The notes beneath the pieces are model-generated. The model ran no database searches and was not told the origin of the DNA. It worked only from the letters and a program-made list of their open reading frames with translations. The translations under genes were made by a program, and so were the position numbers. DNA of 36,261 nucleotides from Acidimicrobiia bacterium (lineage in GTDB: Bacteria > Actinomycetota > Acidimicrobiia > Spongiisociales > UBA5794). Shown here piece by piece: positions 18,427-28,100 of the stretch; position 1 is the stretch's first letter, and the number at the start of each line of letters is the position of its first letter. The stretch is taken from the NCBI GenBank assembly GCA_036396535.1, contig DASWKR010000031.1, forward strand, positions 1 through 36,261. Direction: 5' to 3'.

Positions 18427-20025
18427 CTAGGTGTCCTTCGCTCTCGGCCCCGACTTCACCACGGACTCGTCGACTCCCTCCGCATAGGCGCCGAAGTTGG
18501 CGGCGAACATCGCCGCCAGCTTGTTGGCGTACCGATCGAACTCATCCACATCCGTCCAGGTCGATCGGGGGATCAGGAGCTCAGACGGCACGTCGGGCAC
18601 CGATGTGGGCACAGAGAGCCCGAAGATGGGGTCTTCGACATACTCGACGTCGTCGAGGGCGCCTCCCAGGGCGGCATTCAGCATCGCCCTGGTGTAGGGG
18701 ATGCGGATCCGGGTCCCGACGCCATGCGGTCCGCCCGTCCAGCCGGTGTTGATCATCCACACCTTGCAGCCGTGCTCGTCGATCTTGCCTGCCAGCACGT
18801 TGGCGTAATAGGAGGGCGGCAACGGCAGGAACGGCGCTCCGAAGCACGCCGAGAACGTCGCCGAAGGCTCCGTGACGCCGCGCTCCGTGCCGGCCAGCTT
18901 GGCGGTGTAGCCACTGATGAAGTAGTACATCGCTTGCTCACGGGTCAACCTGGAGATCGGCGGGAGCACACCGAAGGCGTCGGCTGAGAGGAAGACCACG
19001 TTTCGCGGATGGGGCCCCGTCATGCTGGGCTCGGCGTTGGGCAGGTGGGCGAGCGGGTAGGCGCACCGCGTGTTCTCGGTCTTCGAACCGTCCGTCCAGA
19101 CCGGACGGCGGGTCTCGGGGCTGACGACGACGTTCTCGAGGATGGTCTCGAACTGATTGGCCGCCTCGTAGATGAGCGGCTCGTCCTCTCGTGACAGGTT
19201 GATGGTCTTGGCGTACGACCCGCCCTCGATGTTGAAGACGCCGTCGACGCCCCATCCGATCTCATCGTCGCCGACCATGAGCCTGGCCGGGTCGGTGGCG
19301 AGCGTCGTCTTGCCCGTCCCCGACAGACCGAAGATGACGGCTGAGTCGCCACGCTCCCGGCCGACGCTCGCCGAGGCGTGCATCGACAGGACATCTCTCT
19401 TCGGGAGCAGGTAGTTCATCACGGAGAAGACGGACTTCTTCATCTCGCCGGCGTACGTCGAGCCCCCGATGAGCAGGACCTTGTGCTCGAAGCTGATGCA
19501 GATGAACACCTCACTGCGCGTGCCGTCACGTTCGGGATCGGCGTGGAAGGTGGGGGCGTGCACGATCGTGAAGTCGGGCACGAACGCCTCGATCTCGTCT
19601 GAGATGTCGAACTTGCGGCGCAGGATGAACATGTTCCTGCAGAACAGGGAGTGCCACGGGCTCTCGGTGATGGCCCTGACGGACAGCCGGTTCTTGGGAT
19701 CCGCGCCGGCGTACAGGTCTTGTACGAAGAGCTCACGTTCGCCGAGGTGCTTGCAGACCTTGGCGTAGAGGGCGTCGTAGACGTCCGGCTCCATGGGATG
19801 GTTGACGTCCCCCCACCAGATGTCGGACTCGGTGCTCTCCTCGCGGACGACATATTTGTCCTTGGGGCTGCGGCCGGTGTACGGGACGGTGTCGACCACG
19901 AGTGCGCCGCGATGAGCCAGCTCACCTTCACCGCGTCGCAGAGTGTGCTCGTAGAGTTCCGGGGACGGCAGGTCCCAGTGGACGGTGAGTGATGGTGTGA
20001 TTCCGTGTACGGTCAGTGATCTCAT
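18427..20025 (-). CDS. pckA: Phosphoenolpyruvate carboxykinase (ATP)
   Basis: This 532-residue ATP-dependent PEP carboxykinase converts oxaloacetate plus ATP to PEP, CO2 and ADP in gluconeogenesis. Family signatures are present: [11 protein letters not shown] (50-60), the [13 protein letters not shown] loop, kinase-1a/P-loop GLSGTGKTT (233-241), the metal-binding DDEIGWG (kinase-2) and the [14 protein letters not shown] segment. The length matches the ATP-type (about 530-540) and not the ~600-residue GTP-type used by many other actinobacteria. ATG 20025 has GGAGGT at optimal spacing; an in-frame ATG 26 codons upstream lacks one. It is divergent from the AspT-like transporter with a 117-base shared control region. 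Confidence 0.96.
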   Translation of the reverse strand: MRSLTVHGITPSLTVHWDLPSPELYEHTLRRGEGELAHRGALVVDTVPYTGRSPKDKYVVREESTESDIWWGDVNHPMEPDVYDALYAKVCKHLGERELFVQDLYAGADPKNRLSVRAITESPWHSLFCRNMFILRRKFDISDEIEAFVPDFTIVHAPTFHADPERDGTRSEVFICISFEHKVLLIGGSTYAGEMKKSVFSVMNYLLPKRDVLSMHASASVGRERGDSAVIFGLSGTGKTTLATDPARLMVGDDEIGWGVDGVFNIEGGSYAKTINLSREDEPLIYEAANQFETILENVVVSPETRRPVWTDGSKTENTRCAYPLAHLPNAEPSMTGPHPRNVVFLSADAFGVLPPISRLTREQAMYYFISGYTAKLAGTERGVTEPSATFSACFGAPFLPLPPSYYANVLAGKIDEHGCKVWMINTGWTGGPHGVGTRIRIPYTRAMLNAALGGALDDVEYVEDPIFGLSVPTSVPDVPSELLIPRSTWTDVDEFDRYANKLAAMFAANFGAYAEGVDESVVKSGPRAKDT

Positions 20026-20142
20026 GGGACCTCCGCAGGGTGTTGCCGCGTACAGGCTACGCGTCTCTGAGGCTCTTCCAGCAGGGTCATTCGACTCTCC
20101 CACCCGATCCGTGCTCCACCGTCGCTCGACATCTCGCCGGCG

Positions 20143-21771
20143 ATGACTGGCCTCCTCCTCGACAACCCTCTCCTGCTGCTGTTCCTCGTGCTTGGCATCG
20201 GGTACCTCGTCGGTCGGATCACGATCGGCGGCTTCGGTCTCGGGATCTCAGCCGTTCTCTTCGTCGGACTGGCGTTCGGCGCCCTCCACGAGGACATGCG
20301 TCTGCCTGACTTCGTCTATCTCTTCGGATTGATCGTCTTCGTGTACACGGTAGGACTGTCTGCGGGGCCCGGCTTCGTCACATCGTTCCGCCACGGAGGA
20401 GCGAAGGACAACGCTCTGGTTGCGGCGGTCCTGGTGGTGGCGTTCGTCGCCACCATCGGCTGCGCCCGGCTGTTCGACATCGGCGGCTCGTTCGCGGCGG
20501 GTGTCTACACCGGTTCGCTCACGAACACACCGGCACTCGCGGCGGTACTGCAGTACGAGACCGACCGGGCCGATCCGGCCGACCTCGATCGCAGGCTGGC
20601 CGAGCCGGTCGTCGGTTACTCCGTCAGCTACCCGTTCGGTGTGCTCGGAATGGTGCTGGCCGTGTACCTCCTGCGGAGACGGCGGCCGGGGGGCGGCAGG
20701 CCGGACCAGATCGAGAGGATGATGCCGGAGGATCTCACGAACACCACCGTCGTCGTCACGGTCGGGGAGCACACCGGGATCGACCTGGCGACCCTGATGA
20801 GGGACGAGGGCTGGCGGGTGGTCTTCACCCGGCACAGGGAAGGCACCGAGATCGAGATCCCGAACGCCCATTCGGTGCTCCACCTGGGGGACCTGGTGAC
20901 TGTGATCGGCGAGAGCCACGACGTCGAGGGGGTCGTCGCCTCACTCGGTGAACGGGCGAAGGTCGACCTGGCACTCGACAGGTCCGTGATCGACTACCGC
21001 CGCGTCTTCGTCTCGAACGACGAGCCGGTCGGGAGGAGGATCGCAGACCTGGCTCTTCTCGAGCGATTCGGGGCCATCGTCACGCGGGTGAGGAGGGGTG
21101 ACGTCGACCGGATGGCCCGCCCGGACACGGTGCTCGAACCGGGCGACCGGATCCGCGTCCTGGCGCCGCGCGACAGGATGGCCGCGGTGAGCGCCTATTT
21201 CGGCGACTCGTATCGCAAGCTGTCCGAGATCGACGTCGCATCGTTCAGCCTCGGCATCGCCCTGGGGCTGCTCGTCGGGATGGTCCGCCTCCCTCTACCC
21301 GGTGATAGCAGCTTCGCACTCGGGCCGGCGGGGGGCCCCCTCGTCGTCGGCCTCATCCTGGGGGCGCTGCGCCAGACAGGACCGATCACGTGGCAGCTGC
21401 CGTACAACGCAGGCCTGACCGTCCGTCAGCTCGGCGCGGTCCTCTTCCTCGCGGGGGTCGGCACCCGCTCGGGACACGCCTTCGCCGAAACGCTCGGCGA
21501 TGGAAACGGATGGCAGCTGCTTCTGCTCGGCGTCGCCGTAACAACTCTGGCTGCAGTCCTCGTGGTCATCGGAGGAGTGCTGGTGCTCCGGTCTCCGACC
21601 GGCGTCCTGGCAGGGGTCGTAGCCGGGTTGGTGACACAACCTGCGGTCCTCGCCTTCGCAACGGAGCAGACGGGTGACGAGCTGCCGAGCATCGGCTACG
21701 CGACTGTCTACCCTACGGCCACGCTCGTGAAGATCCTCCTCGCCCAGGCCATCGTGGTCTTCTTCCCGTAG
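20143..21771 (+). CDS. AspT/YidE-type (AAE family) transporter with two RCK_C domains
   Basis: This is a 542-residue membrane protein with the symmetrical layout of the aspartate:alanine exchanger family: five or so helices (about 8-180, including the [17 protein letters not shown] motif), a cytoplasmic insert with two TrkA-C/RCK_C domains (about 195-272 and 277-357), then five or six helices (about 365-542). The second-half motif [15 protein letters not shown] mirrors the first. AspT swaps aspartate for alanine, but most YidE/YbjL-like members have no proven substrate. Divergence from pckA suggests, but does not prove, a link to C4-dicarboxylate or aspartate metabolism. ATG 20143 gives the expected first helix; I see no good ribosome site. 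Confidence 0.88.
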   Translation: MTGLLLDNPLLLLFLVLGIGYLVGRITIGGFGLGISAVLFVGLAFGALHEDMRLPDFVYLFGLIVFVYTVGLSAGPGFVTSFRHGGAKDNALVAAVLVVAFVATIGCARLFDIGGSFAAGVYTGSLTNTPALAAVLQYETDRADPADLDRRLAEPVVGYSVSYPFGVLGMVLAVYLLRRRRPGGGRPDQIERMMPEDLTNTTVVVTVGEHTGIDLATLMRDEGWRVVFTRHREGTEIEIPNAHSVLHLGDLVTVIGESHDVEGVVASLGERAKVDLALDRSVIDYRRVFVSNDEPVGRRIADLALLERFGAIVTRVRRGDVDRMARPDTVLEPGDRIRVLAPRDRMAAVSAYFGDSYRKLSEIDVASFSLGIALGLLVGMVRLPLPGDSSFALGPAGGPLVVGLILGALRQTGPITWQLPYNAGLTVRQLGAVLFLAGVGTRSGHAFAETLGDGNGWQLLLLGVAVTTLAAVLVVIGGVLVLRSPTGVLAGVVAGLVTQPAVLAFATEQTGDELPSIGYATVYPTATLVKILLAQAIVVFFP

Positions 21772-21816
21772 GACGAGCTTCGGGCATGGTCGATCCGAGT
21801 GCGACGAGGTGAGTGA

Positions 21817-22833
21817 ATGAGCGGTCCAGATCGGTTCGGTGTGTTCCTGCCGTCCTTCGTCTGGGAGAACGACGGACCCGAGCGGGCGCGCGGGATCGCC
21901 GGCTTCGCCGCCGAGGTCGAGAGCCTCGGATTCGACTCGATCTTCATCACTGATCACCTGCTTGCCGCGCAGCAGTTCTACGCGGTGTCGTTCCTCGAGC
22001 CCGTCTCGACGCTGTCGTTCGTCGCTTCGATCACGACCCGCATCCGCCTCGGTACGTCTGTGATGGTGTTGCCGATCCGAGAGCCGGTCATCCTGGCCAA
22101 GCAACTCGCCACCCTGCAGTTTCTGTCCAACGGACGCGTCGTTCTCGGGGCAGGGATAGGGTGGTATCCACCGGAATACAAAGCCACCGGGGTTCGCAAG
22201 TCGGAGCGCGGGACCCGGACCGATGAGATCCTCGACATCATCGTTCCGCTGCTCGAAGGCGAATCGGTGTCGTATGCCGGCAAGCACTACTCGATCAAGG
22301 ACGTCGAGATCGAGCCGAGGTTCGCCTGGCGCCCCCCGGTGTGGATCGGGGGCGGATCCCAGCTCGCCGACTCCGAGTCCCCCGAGCTGCCTCGCTTCGC
22401 CGAGCCGGTGAAGGCGAGGATCCTGCGATCAGAGGGGTGGATCCCGCGCCCCACGTGTCCTCCGGAGGACATCGCCCGAGACTGGGAGGAGCTCCAGCAA
22501 TACCTGCAGGACCACGGAAGAGATCCGGCAACACTCGCAGTCGCCCACGAGAACTTCGTGCACGTCGTGCTCACAACCGATCCGAGGAAGGCGCGCTCCG
22601 AGCAACACGAGGCCTTCCTTCGAGTCATGAGCGAGGCCCGCGGCCCCGACTACCTCGAGAAGGTCTACCTCTTCGGAACGCCCGACGAGATCATCACGTC
22701 TCTCCAGGAACGGGTCGACGCAGGCGTGCAGCGCTTCATGCTCCATACGCTGACGCCCGATCCCGGGCAGCTCGAGAACTGGATCTCCGAGATCATCCCG
22801 CATGTGCGGTTTCCCGCGGACCAGGCACAGTGA
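21817..22833 (+). CDS. LLM-class (luciferase-like) flavin/F420-dependent oxidoreductase
   Basis: The 338-residue TIM-barrel protein is of the bacterial luciferase-like monooxygenase family. Landmarks are FGVFLPSF at the start, GFDSIFITDHLL, the TTRIRLGTSVMVLPIREPVILAKQLATLQFLSNGRVVLGAGIGW region that builds the cofactor pocket (in pieces), RPPVWIGGG, and the C-terminal FGTPDEIITSLQERVDAGVQRFMLH. Actinobacterial members of this shape usually use coenzyme F420, but FMN-dependent ones exist; the sequence alone does not decide. The substrate is unknown. ATG 21817 follows GAGGTGAG at suitable spacing. The gene lies 45 bases after the transporter and just before a DUF993 gene, probably one transcription unit. 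Confidence 0.88.
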   Translation: MSGPDRFGVFLPSFVWENDGPERARGIAGFAAEVESLGFDSIFITDHLLAAQQFYAVSFLEPVSTLSFVASITTRIRLGTSVMVLPIREPVILAKQLATLQFLSNGRVVLGAGIGWYPPEYKATGVRKSERGTRTDEILDIIVPLLEGESVSYAGKHYSIKDVEIEPRFAWRPPVWIGGGSQLADSESPELPRFAEPVKARILRSEGWIPRPTCPPEDIARDWEELQQYLQDHGRDPATLAVAHENFVHVVLTTDPRKARSEQHEAFLRVMSEARGPDYLEKVYLFGTPDEIITSLQERVDAGVQRFMLHTLTPDPGQLENWISEIIPHVRFPADQAQ

Positions 22834-22885
22834 CCAGCGAGCGACGCCACTCGTCGAGGTGGCCAAGCCCCGCCCCACCACCCCG

Positions 22886-24040
22886 ATGACGCTCCAACTG
22901 CCGGCCGAAGACGGAACTCTGACTCGATGGCGGCCCTCCGGGACGGTGCTCCCGCCGCCAGAGCCCGGGGGGTTCAGCGCGCGGGTCGCCTTGGCTGCCA
23001 CCCATGTCGTCGCCGATCCGTCGCCGGACCTCACCGGCGATGGCACCGCCCACCTCGATTGGGAGGCGACGCTTGCGTATCGGCACCACGTGTGGTCGCT
23101 CGGGCTGGGTGTCGCGGAGGCGATGGACACGGCCCAGCGCGGAGCCGGACTGACTTGGGAGGCGTCCAGGGAGCTCATGAGACGGACCGGCGCGGAGGCG
23201 GCAAGCGTGGGAGGGTTGGCCGTCTTCGGGGCCGGGACGGATCAACTCCCGGCATCGCCTTCCACCCAGCCGAAGATCCTCGAGGCATACCGCGAGCAAC
23301 TCGAGCTCATCGAATCGCTGAGAGGCGGGGCGGTCGTGATGGCCTCGCGGGCGCTCGCCCACATGGCACGGTCACCCGACGACTACCTCGATGTGTACAC
23401 CACGCTGCTCGCCGACGTAGCACGTCCCGTGATCATCCATTGGCTGGGGGACATGTTCGATCCGGAGCTGCACGGCTACTGGGGGTCGACAGATCTGTGG
23501 GCTGCGATGGAGACCGTCATCGAGCTGGCGAGGATCTGTGGACGGCAGATCGACGGGGTGAAGGTGTCGGTGCTCGACGACTCGTTGGAGCGCCAGCTCC
23601 GCCGCGCACTCCCCGCAGGAGTGCGCGTCTATACGGGGGACGATCTCAACTTCGTCGACCTCGTCGCCGGTGACGGCGACCATCACTCGGACGCCCTACT
23701 GGGGGCGTTCGATCCGATCGCTCCTGCCGCCGCCCTTGCACTTCAGGCGCTCGACCGGGGAGATGTTGCCCGCTACCGGGAGGTGTTGGAGCCGACGATT
23801 CCGCTCAGCCGCCATCTCTTCGCGCCCCCCACGTCGCACTACAAGGCTGGCGTGGTGTTCCTCGCATACCTCAATGGACACCAGGAGCACTTCCGCATGC
23901 TCTCCGGAGCGGAGAGCATGCGCTCGCTCACCCACCTGAGCCGCCTGCTCGTGCTCGCAGACGAAGCTGGTCTGCTGCGCGATCCGCCCCTGGCCGTTCA
24001 CCGCATGCGACTGCAACTCGCCGCCGCCGGGATCGACTGA
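22886..24040 (+). CDS. DUF993 family protein (dihydrodipicolinate synthase-like TIM barrel)
   Basis: This 384-residue protein matches what I know of the DUF993 family, distant relatives of DapA/NAL aldolases. Visible segments are WEATLAYRHHVWSLGLGVAEAMDTAQRG, SVGGLAVFGAGTDQL, ARPVIIHWLGDMFDPELHGYWG, DGVKVSVLD (K226, where a Schiff-base lysine could sit) and YTGDDLNF. The reaction is not established; an aldolase or hydratase on a small carbon skeleton is the natural guess. The start is uncertain: ATG 22886 is used, but an in-frame GTG at 22859 and an ATG at 22802 (overlapping the LLM gene) are alternatives, none with a strong ribosome site. The neighbours are an oxidoreductase and an aminotransferase, suggesting a short catabolic pathway. 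Confidence 0.75.
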   Translation: MTLQLPAEDGTLTRWRPSGTVLPPPEPGGFSARVALAATHVVADPSPDLTGDGTAHLDWEATLAYRHHVWSLGLGVAEAMDTAQRGAGLTWEASRELMRRTGAEAASVGGLAVFGAGTDQLPASPSTQPKILEAYREQLELIESLRGGAVVMASRALAHMARSPDDYLDVYTTLLADVARPVIIHWLGDMFDPELHGYWGSTDLWAAMETVIELARICGRQIDGVKVSVLDDSLERQLRRALPAGVRVYTGDDLNFVDLVAGDGDHHSDALLGAFDPIAPAAALALQALDRGDVARYREVLEPTIPLSRHLFAPPTSHYKAGVVFLAYLNGHQEHFRMLSGAESMRSLTHLSRLLVLADEAGLLRDPPLAVHRMRLQLAAAGID

Positions 24041-24190
24041 GGTGATCAGCTCGTCGAGCGGGTTTGCGGATGCGAGCGGCACTGGTTTGCGCTCGTCGCC
24101 GGCGCCGCGTTCCGTCTGCAGGCACCCCGTACGCCATGTAGCGTTGCCGCCATCCGAGGGACTGGAGCACCCTCGTCACGGGAGGAGATC

Positions 24191-25447
24191 GTGGGAGCCA
24201 AGCTCTCGCCGCTGCTGAGCCAGGCAACGAACGTGCTCGCCGTCCGAGGCCAGGGATGCCGCTTGTACGACGAGGCGGGTCGCGGGTACCTGGACTTCAC
24301 GTCCGGGATCGGGGTGACGAGCACGGGCCACTGTCATCCCCACGTCGTTGCGGCTGCCCAGGCGCAGACCGCCGATCTGATCCACGGGCAGTTCACCACA
24401 GTGATGCACCCCCGCCTCTTGGAGCTGACCGAGCGCCTCGGCGACGTGCTGCCGGACCAGCTCGACTCGGTGTTCTACGCCAACGCCGGAACTGAGGCCG
24501 TCGAGGCAGCCGTTCGACTGGCTCGGCAGGCGACCCGCCGCACCAACATCATCGTTTTCCAGGGCTCCTTCCACGGCCGTACCACTGCCTCGCTGGCGAT
24601 GACCACCTCGAAGACCTCCTATCGGGCCGGCTTACAGCCCCTCATGTCCGGCGTGTTCGTTGCACCGTTCCCGTACTCGTACCGCTATGGCTGGAAAGCC
24701 GAGGAGACGACGGCGTTCTGCCTCAAGGAGCTCGACTACCTGCTGGCGACGCAGTCGGCGCCCGAGGAGACGGCTGCCATCGTCATCGAGCCCGTGCTCG
24801 GCGAAGGTGGGTACGTCCCGGCGCCGCCCGGCTTCCTCGAGGGCATCGCCGAAAGGTGTCGGATGCATGGAATCGTGTTCGTGATCGACGAGGTGCAGAC
24901 CGGCTTCGGGCGCACCGGCGAGTTCTGGGCGTTCGAGCACGGCGCCGCCAGGCCGGACGTGATCGTGATGGCGAAGGGGATCGCCTCGGGGTTCCCGCTG
25001 TCCGCCATCGCAGCATCCGAGGAACTGATGAGCCGGGGCTGGCCCGGCTCGCAGGGTGGGACCTACGGAGGCAACGCGGTCGCCGCCGCGGCAGCCATCG
25101 CGACGCTCGACGTCATCCGCGACGAGGCACTCGTCGGCAACGCCCACGACATGGGGACGCTGTTGCTGACGGCACTGCGCAGGCTGCAGGCGAGCCATCC
25201 GGCGATCGGCGACGTCCGCGGACTCGGATTGATGGCAGCCACCGAGTTCGTGACCGATTCGGGCGAACCGGACGGTCTCACCGCCAAGGGGGTCACTGCG
25301 GCGGCTGAGCGCAACGGCTTGCTCCTCCTGACATGCGGACCTCATGGCAACGTCGTGCGCTGGATCCCGCCGCTCATCGTCACCGAGGAAGAGATCGACG
25401 AGGGGCTGGTCGCCTTCGAGGCCGCCCTCGCAGAATCGACCGGCTGA
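24191..25447 (+). CDS. Class III PLP-dependent aminotransferase (GABA/ornithine-type)
   Basis: The 418-residue fold-type I enzyme has NAGTEAVEAAVRLAR (about 98-112, cofactor phosphate binding), SFHGRTTASLAMT, IVIEPVLGEGGYVPAP, IDEVQTGFGRTG with Asp233, and the Schiff-base lysine K262 in VMAKGIASGFPLSA. It closely resembles GabT-like 4-aminobutyrate/omega-amino acid transaminases, which move the amino group to 2-oxoglutarate; acetylornithine or beta-alanine specificity is also possible. GTG 24191 is preceded by GGAGGAG at 24181-24187. A -10-like TAGCGT lies at 24139-24144 in the 150-base gap after DUF993, so it may have its own promoter while serving the same pathway. Confidence 0.9.
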   Translation: MGAKLSPLLSQATNVLAVRGQGCRLYDEAGRGYLDFTSGIGVTSTGHCHPHVVAAAQAQTADLIHGQFTTVMHPRLLELTERLGDVLPDQLDSVFYANAGTEAVEAAVRLARQATRRTNIIVFQGSFHGRTTASLAMTTSKTSYRAGLQPLMSGVFVAPFPYSYRYGWKAEETTAFCLKELDYLLATQSAPEETAAIVIEPVLGEGGYVPAPPGFLEGIAERCRMHGIVFVIDEVQTGFGRTGEFWAFEHGAARPDVIVMAKGIASGFPLSAIAASEELMSRGWPGSQGGTYGGNAVAAAAAIATLDVIRDEALVGNAHDMGTLLLTALRRLQASHPAIGDVRGLGLMAATEFVTDSGEPDGLTAKGVTAAAERNGLLLLTCGPHGNVVRWIPPLIVTEEEIDEGLVAFEAALAESTG

Positions 25448-25511
25448 CGGATCGGCCGAACCAGCCACAAGTCACGGGAACCGCGGCCAGATCGACGATC
25501 GTCACAGCTGT

Positions 25512-26378
25512 ATGAAGAAGCTTCTCGTCCTCGTCGCGTCCCTTTCCGTCCTGGCGACCGCATGCGGGGGGTCGTCGGACGTAACGTCCACCACCGCACC
25601 GTCCGATGAACCGACCACTACGACCACGACGGGGGCACCTGTCGAGGATGAGTCGTCCCGCCTCGTATTGCGGGTTGGTTACCGGGGCGGATTCGTTCCC
25701 ATCGACTTCTTCGTGAGCCAGTCGGCCGCCTGGGAGCTGTATGCCGACGGCTCGCTCTACTTCGAGGGCGTCCTTCCCGCCATCTTCCCGGGACCCGCCT
25801 TGAGGCCTCTCCAGGTCATCGACATCGGCGATGACGTCCTCGGCGTGATGGATCTCATCGAGGACGCCGGGTTGCCGGCCATCGACCAGGAGTTCGACAA
25901 CGAGGGCGCCAACTTCGTCGCCGACGCCTCGGAGACCGTCTTCCAGTATCGCGATGAGGCCGGTACCGACCACGTGCTCGGCGTGTATGCCCTCGGCTTC
26001 GATCAGCCACCCCAGGGCCGCGACGCCATCCTGATCCAGCTCGTGGACTTCCTGTCGCAGCTGGCATCTGCCGAAGGGGCCACCGAGTACGCAGGGGATC
26101 GCCTCCAAGTGTTCATCCGCGAGGGCGACCCCACCCAGGATCCGACCTCTGAGACGGTCGACTGGGCACTCCCGGTCACGCCCGCCGACTTCGCCGCCTC
26201 CGAGTACGAGGGATGGAGCTGCCTGACACTCGAAGGCGAGGATGCCGCGGCAGCTCTCACGGTCCTCTCCGAGGCCACCGAGACGACGCATTTCGATTCG
26301 GACGGCACGCTCTACGTGTCCAAGGCGCGCCATCTCCTGCCGGCCGAGGAAGGCTGCGCTCAGATCTTCGACTTCTGA
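25512..26378 (+). CDS. Secreted lipoprotein of unknown function
   Basis: The 288-residue protein begins with a lipoprotein signal: MKK, a hydrophobic stretch LLVLVASLSVLAT, and the lipobox LATAC with Cys19-like acceptor. A Thr/Ser-rich low-complexity linker follows (TSTTAPSDEPTTTTTTG). The mature domain is acidic, has no membrane segment and contains two distant cysteines (in GWSCLTL and EEGCAQ) that may pair. I do not recognise a family. The ATG 25512 fixes the signal peptide; the frame is open upstream inside the aminotransferase gene. There is no Shine-Dalgarno; a 10-base palindrome GACGATCGTC (25494-25503) lies just before the start. It is followed by a strong hairpin. Confidence 0.8.
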   Translation: MKKLLVLVASLSVLATACGGSSDVTSTTAPSDEPTTTTTTGAPVEDESSRLVLRVGYRGGFVPIDFFVSQSAAWELYADGSLYFEGVLPAIFPGPALRPLQVIDIGDDVLGVMDLIEDAGLPAIDQEFDNEGANFVADASETVFQYRDEAGTDHVLGVYALGFDQPPQGRDAILIQLVDFLSQLASAEGATEYAGDRLQVFIREGDPTQDPTSETVDWALPVTPADFAASEYEGWSCLTLEGEDAAAALTVLSEATETTHFDSDGTLYVSKARHLLPAEEGCAQIFDF

Positions 26379-26404
26379 GCCCGGCCGGAAAGCGCCTGGT
26401 TTAG

Positions 26405-26432
26405 GCTCCCTCACTCCTGCGAGTGAGGGAGC
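26405..26432 (+). promoter_or_regulatory. Perfect 12-bp hairpin overlapping the DUF885 ribosome site
   Basis: GCTCCCTCACTC (26405-26416) and GAGTGAGGGAGC (26421-26432) pair completely around the loop CTGC. The right arm contains GAGGGAG, the only plausible ribosome binding site for the TTG start at 26439. It could end the lipoprotein transcript (TGCTTT follows) and at the same time mask translation of the next gene. Which role dominates is unknown. Confidence 0.7.
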
Positions 26433-26438
26433 TGTGCT

Positions 26439-28100
26439 TTGAGCGAAGACCTGCGCCGGATCGGCGACGAGTACTGGGAGTACCAGCTCGAGGTCTCCCC
26501 GTCGACGGCCTTCATGATGGGCGACCATCGACACGACGACCGTCACGAGGACGCCTCGAGGGCCGCCGAGGACGAGGAGATCGGCCGGCTCAAAGCCTTT
26601 ACAGCCCGGGCTGTGGCGATCGACCCCGCCGGCCTCTCGGCGGACGACAGGATCAGCCGCGAGGTACTCATCTACGAGGCCGAGACCACGGCTTCCGTGC
26701 TCGAGATGCGAACCGCCGAGATGGCCGTGAGCCACACCGTCGGCGCCCAAGCCCTCTTGCCGGTGTTGGTGTCGCAGCTCCCGATCGAACGGCCGGAGCA
26801 CGCCGAGGCGCTCCTCGTCAAGTTCGCAGGTATCGGAAGGTGGTTCCGCGACAGCGTCGATCGCCTCAGGGAGGGGATCGCAAGGGGCCGGACCCCGATG
26901 GGGTCGACCGTCGAGAAGACCATCGCCCAGATCGACGCCGAGCTGGCCACACCCGTTGCAGACAGCCCCCTTCTCGGTGTCCGCACCCCGGCCTCGTTCG
27001 ACGAGGACGCCGTCGCCGAGTACAAGGGGCGAGTCGCCGCGGCGATCACGGAGCACGTCCGGCCTGCGTTCGCGGTGTTCCGGGAAGCCCTCGCCGACGA
27101 GGTTCTCCCGGCGTCGCGACCGGACGACCGCCCCGGGCTCTCGTGGCTGTCCGACGGCGAGGAGACGTACGCCCGGCTCGTGCATCGCCACACCACGCTT
27201 GCGATGGACCCGAGGGAGATCCACACGATCGGGCTGCAGCAGATCGACAAGCTCGAAGACGAGTATCGGGGACTCGGCGACGAAGTGCTCGGCACGACCG
27301 ACCTCACAGAGATCTTCAACCGCCTGCGGGACGACGCCGACCTGCACTTCGCCGACGGACCCGCCGTCGTCGCCGCCTCCGAAGCGGCCATGGCCAAGGC
27401 CAAAGCCGCCATGGGCGGTTGGTTCGGGAGGCTCCCCAAGGCCGACTGCGAGGTCAAGGAGACACTCACCGGGCCGACGGCGTTCTACAACCGCCCGGCG
27501 ATCGACGGGTCGCGACCCGGCACGTTCTTCGTGAACACAGCCGAGCCGGCTCGCTGGGGCCGCTTCGAGATCGAGGCGATGGCGTACCACGAGGGCATCC
27601 CCGGGCACCATCTCCAGCTCGCCATCGCCCAGGAGCTGGAGGACGTCCCCATGTTCCGCAAGCACGCCCACGTCACCGCTTACGCGGAGGGCTGGGGGCT
27701 GTACACCGAGCGGCTTGCCGACGAGATGGGCCTGTACACCGGGCCGCTGGAGCGGATCGGCATGCTGTCTGCCGACTCGATGAGGGCAGGACGGCTCGTC
27801 GTTGACACGGGCCTCCACTCCATGGGCTGGACCCGGCAGCAGGCGGTCGACTACATCGCCGCGAACTCACCGATGAGTCTCGCGACCATCGAGGGCGAGG
27901 TCGACAGGTACATCGCCATGCCGGGCCAGGCCCTGGCGTACATGATCGGGCGCCTCGAGATCATGAGGATGCGCGCCGAGGCGGCCAAGTCCATGGGCGA
28001 CCGATTCGACATCAAAGCGTTCCACGATGTCGTCCTCGGCTCGGGGCTCGTCCCCCTGGAAACGCTCGATCGGATGGTCGCCGAGTGGGCGGCGGCATGA
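26439..28100 (+). CDS. DUF885 family metallopeptidase-like protein, copy 1
   Basis: This 553-residue mostly helical protein has the DUF885 zinc-peptidase signatures: HEGIPGHH (H384, E385, H390/H391) and EGWGLYTERLADEMG (E417, E424), then the C-terminal MPGQALAYMIGRLEI and DVVLGSGLVPLETL. The family resembles M3/M32-like gluzincins; substrates are probably small peptides or amides, not established. There is no signal peptide, so it is cytoplasmic. The TTG at 26439 is preferred because it yields MSEDL, the same N-terminus as the second copy, and because GAGGGAG lies 8 bases upstream, although within a hairpin. Its stop overlaps the ATG of copy 2 (ATGA). Confidence 0.9.
   Translation: MSEDLRRIGDEYWEYQLEVSPSTAFMMGDHRHDDRHEDASRAAEDEEIGRLKAFTARAVAIDPAGLSADDRISREVLIYEAETTASVLEMRTAEMAVSHTVGAQALLPVLVSQLPIERPEHAEALLVKFAGIGRWFRDSVDRLREGIARGRTPMGSTVEKTIAQIDAELATPVADSPLLGVRTPASFDEDAVAEYKGRVAAAITEHVRPAFAVFREALADEVLPASRPDDRPGLSWLSDGEETYARLVHRHTTLAMDPREIHTIGLQQIDKLEDEYRGLGDEVLGTTDLTEIFNRLRDDADLHFADGPAVVAASEAAMAKAKAAMGGWFGRLPKADCEVKETLTGPTAFYNRPAIDGSRPGTFFVNTAEPARWGRFEIEAMAYHEGIPGHHLQLAIAQELEDVPMFRKHAHVTAYAEGWGLYTERLADEMGLYTGPLERIGMLSADSMRAGRLVVDTGLHSMGWTRQQAVDYIAANSPMSLATIEGEVDRYIAMPGQALAYMIGRLEIMRMRAEAAKSMGDRFDIKAFHDVVLGSGLVPLETLDRMVAEWAAA

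Noticed and set aside
25380-27818. Very long open frame (812 codons) on the minus strand
   Set aside because: It is antisense to the lipoprotein and first DUF885 gene, both of which have clear family or signal motifs. Its translation is low-complexity and typical of third-position GC bias.
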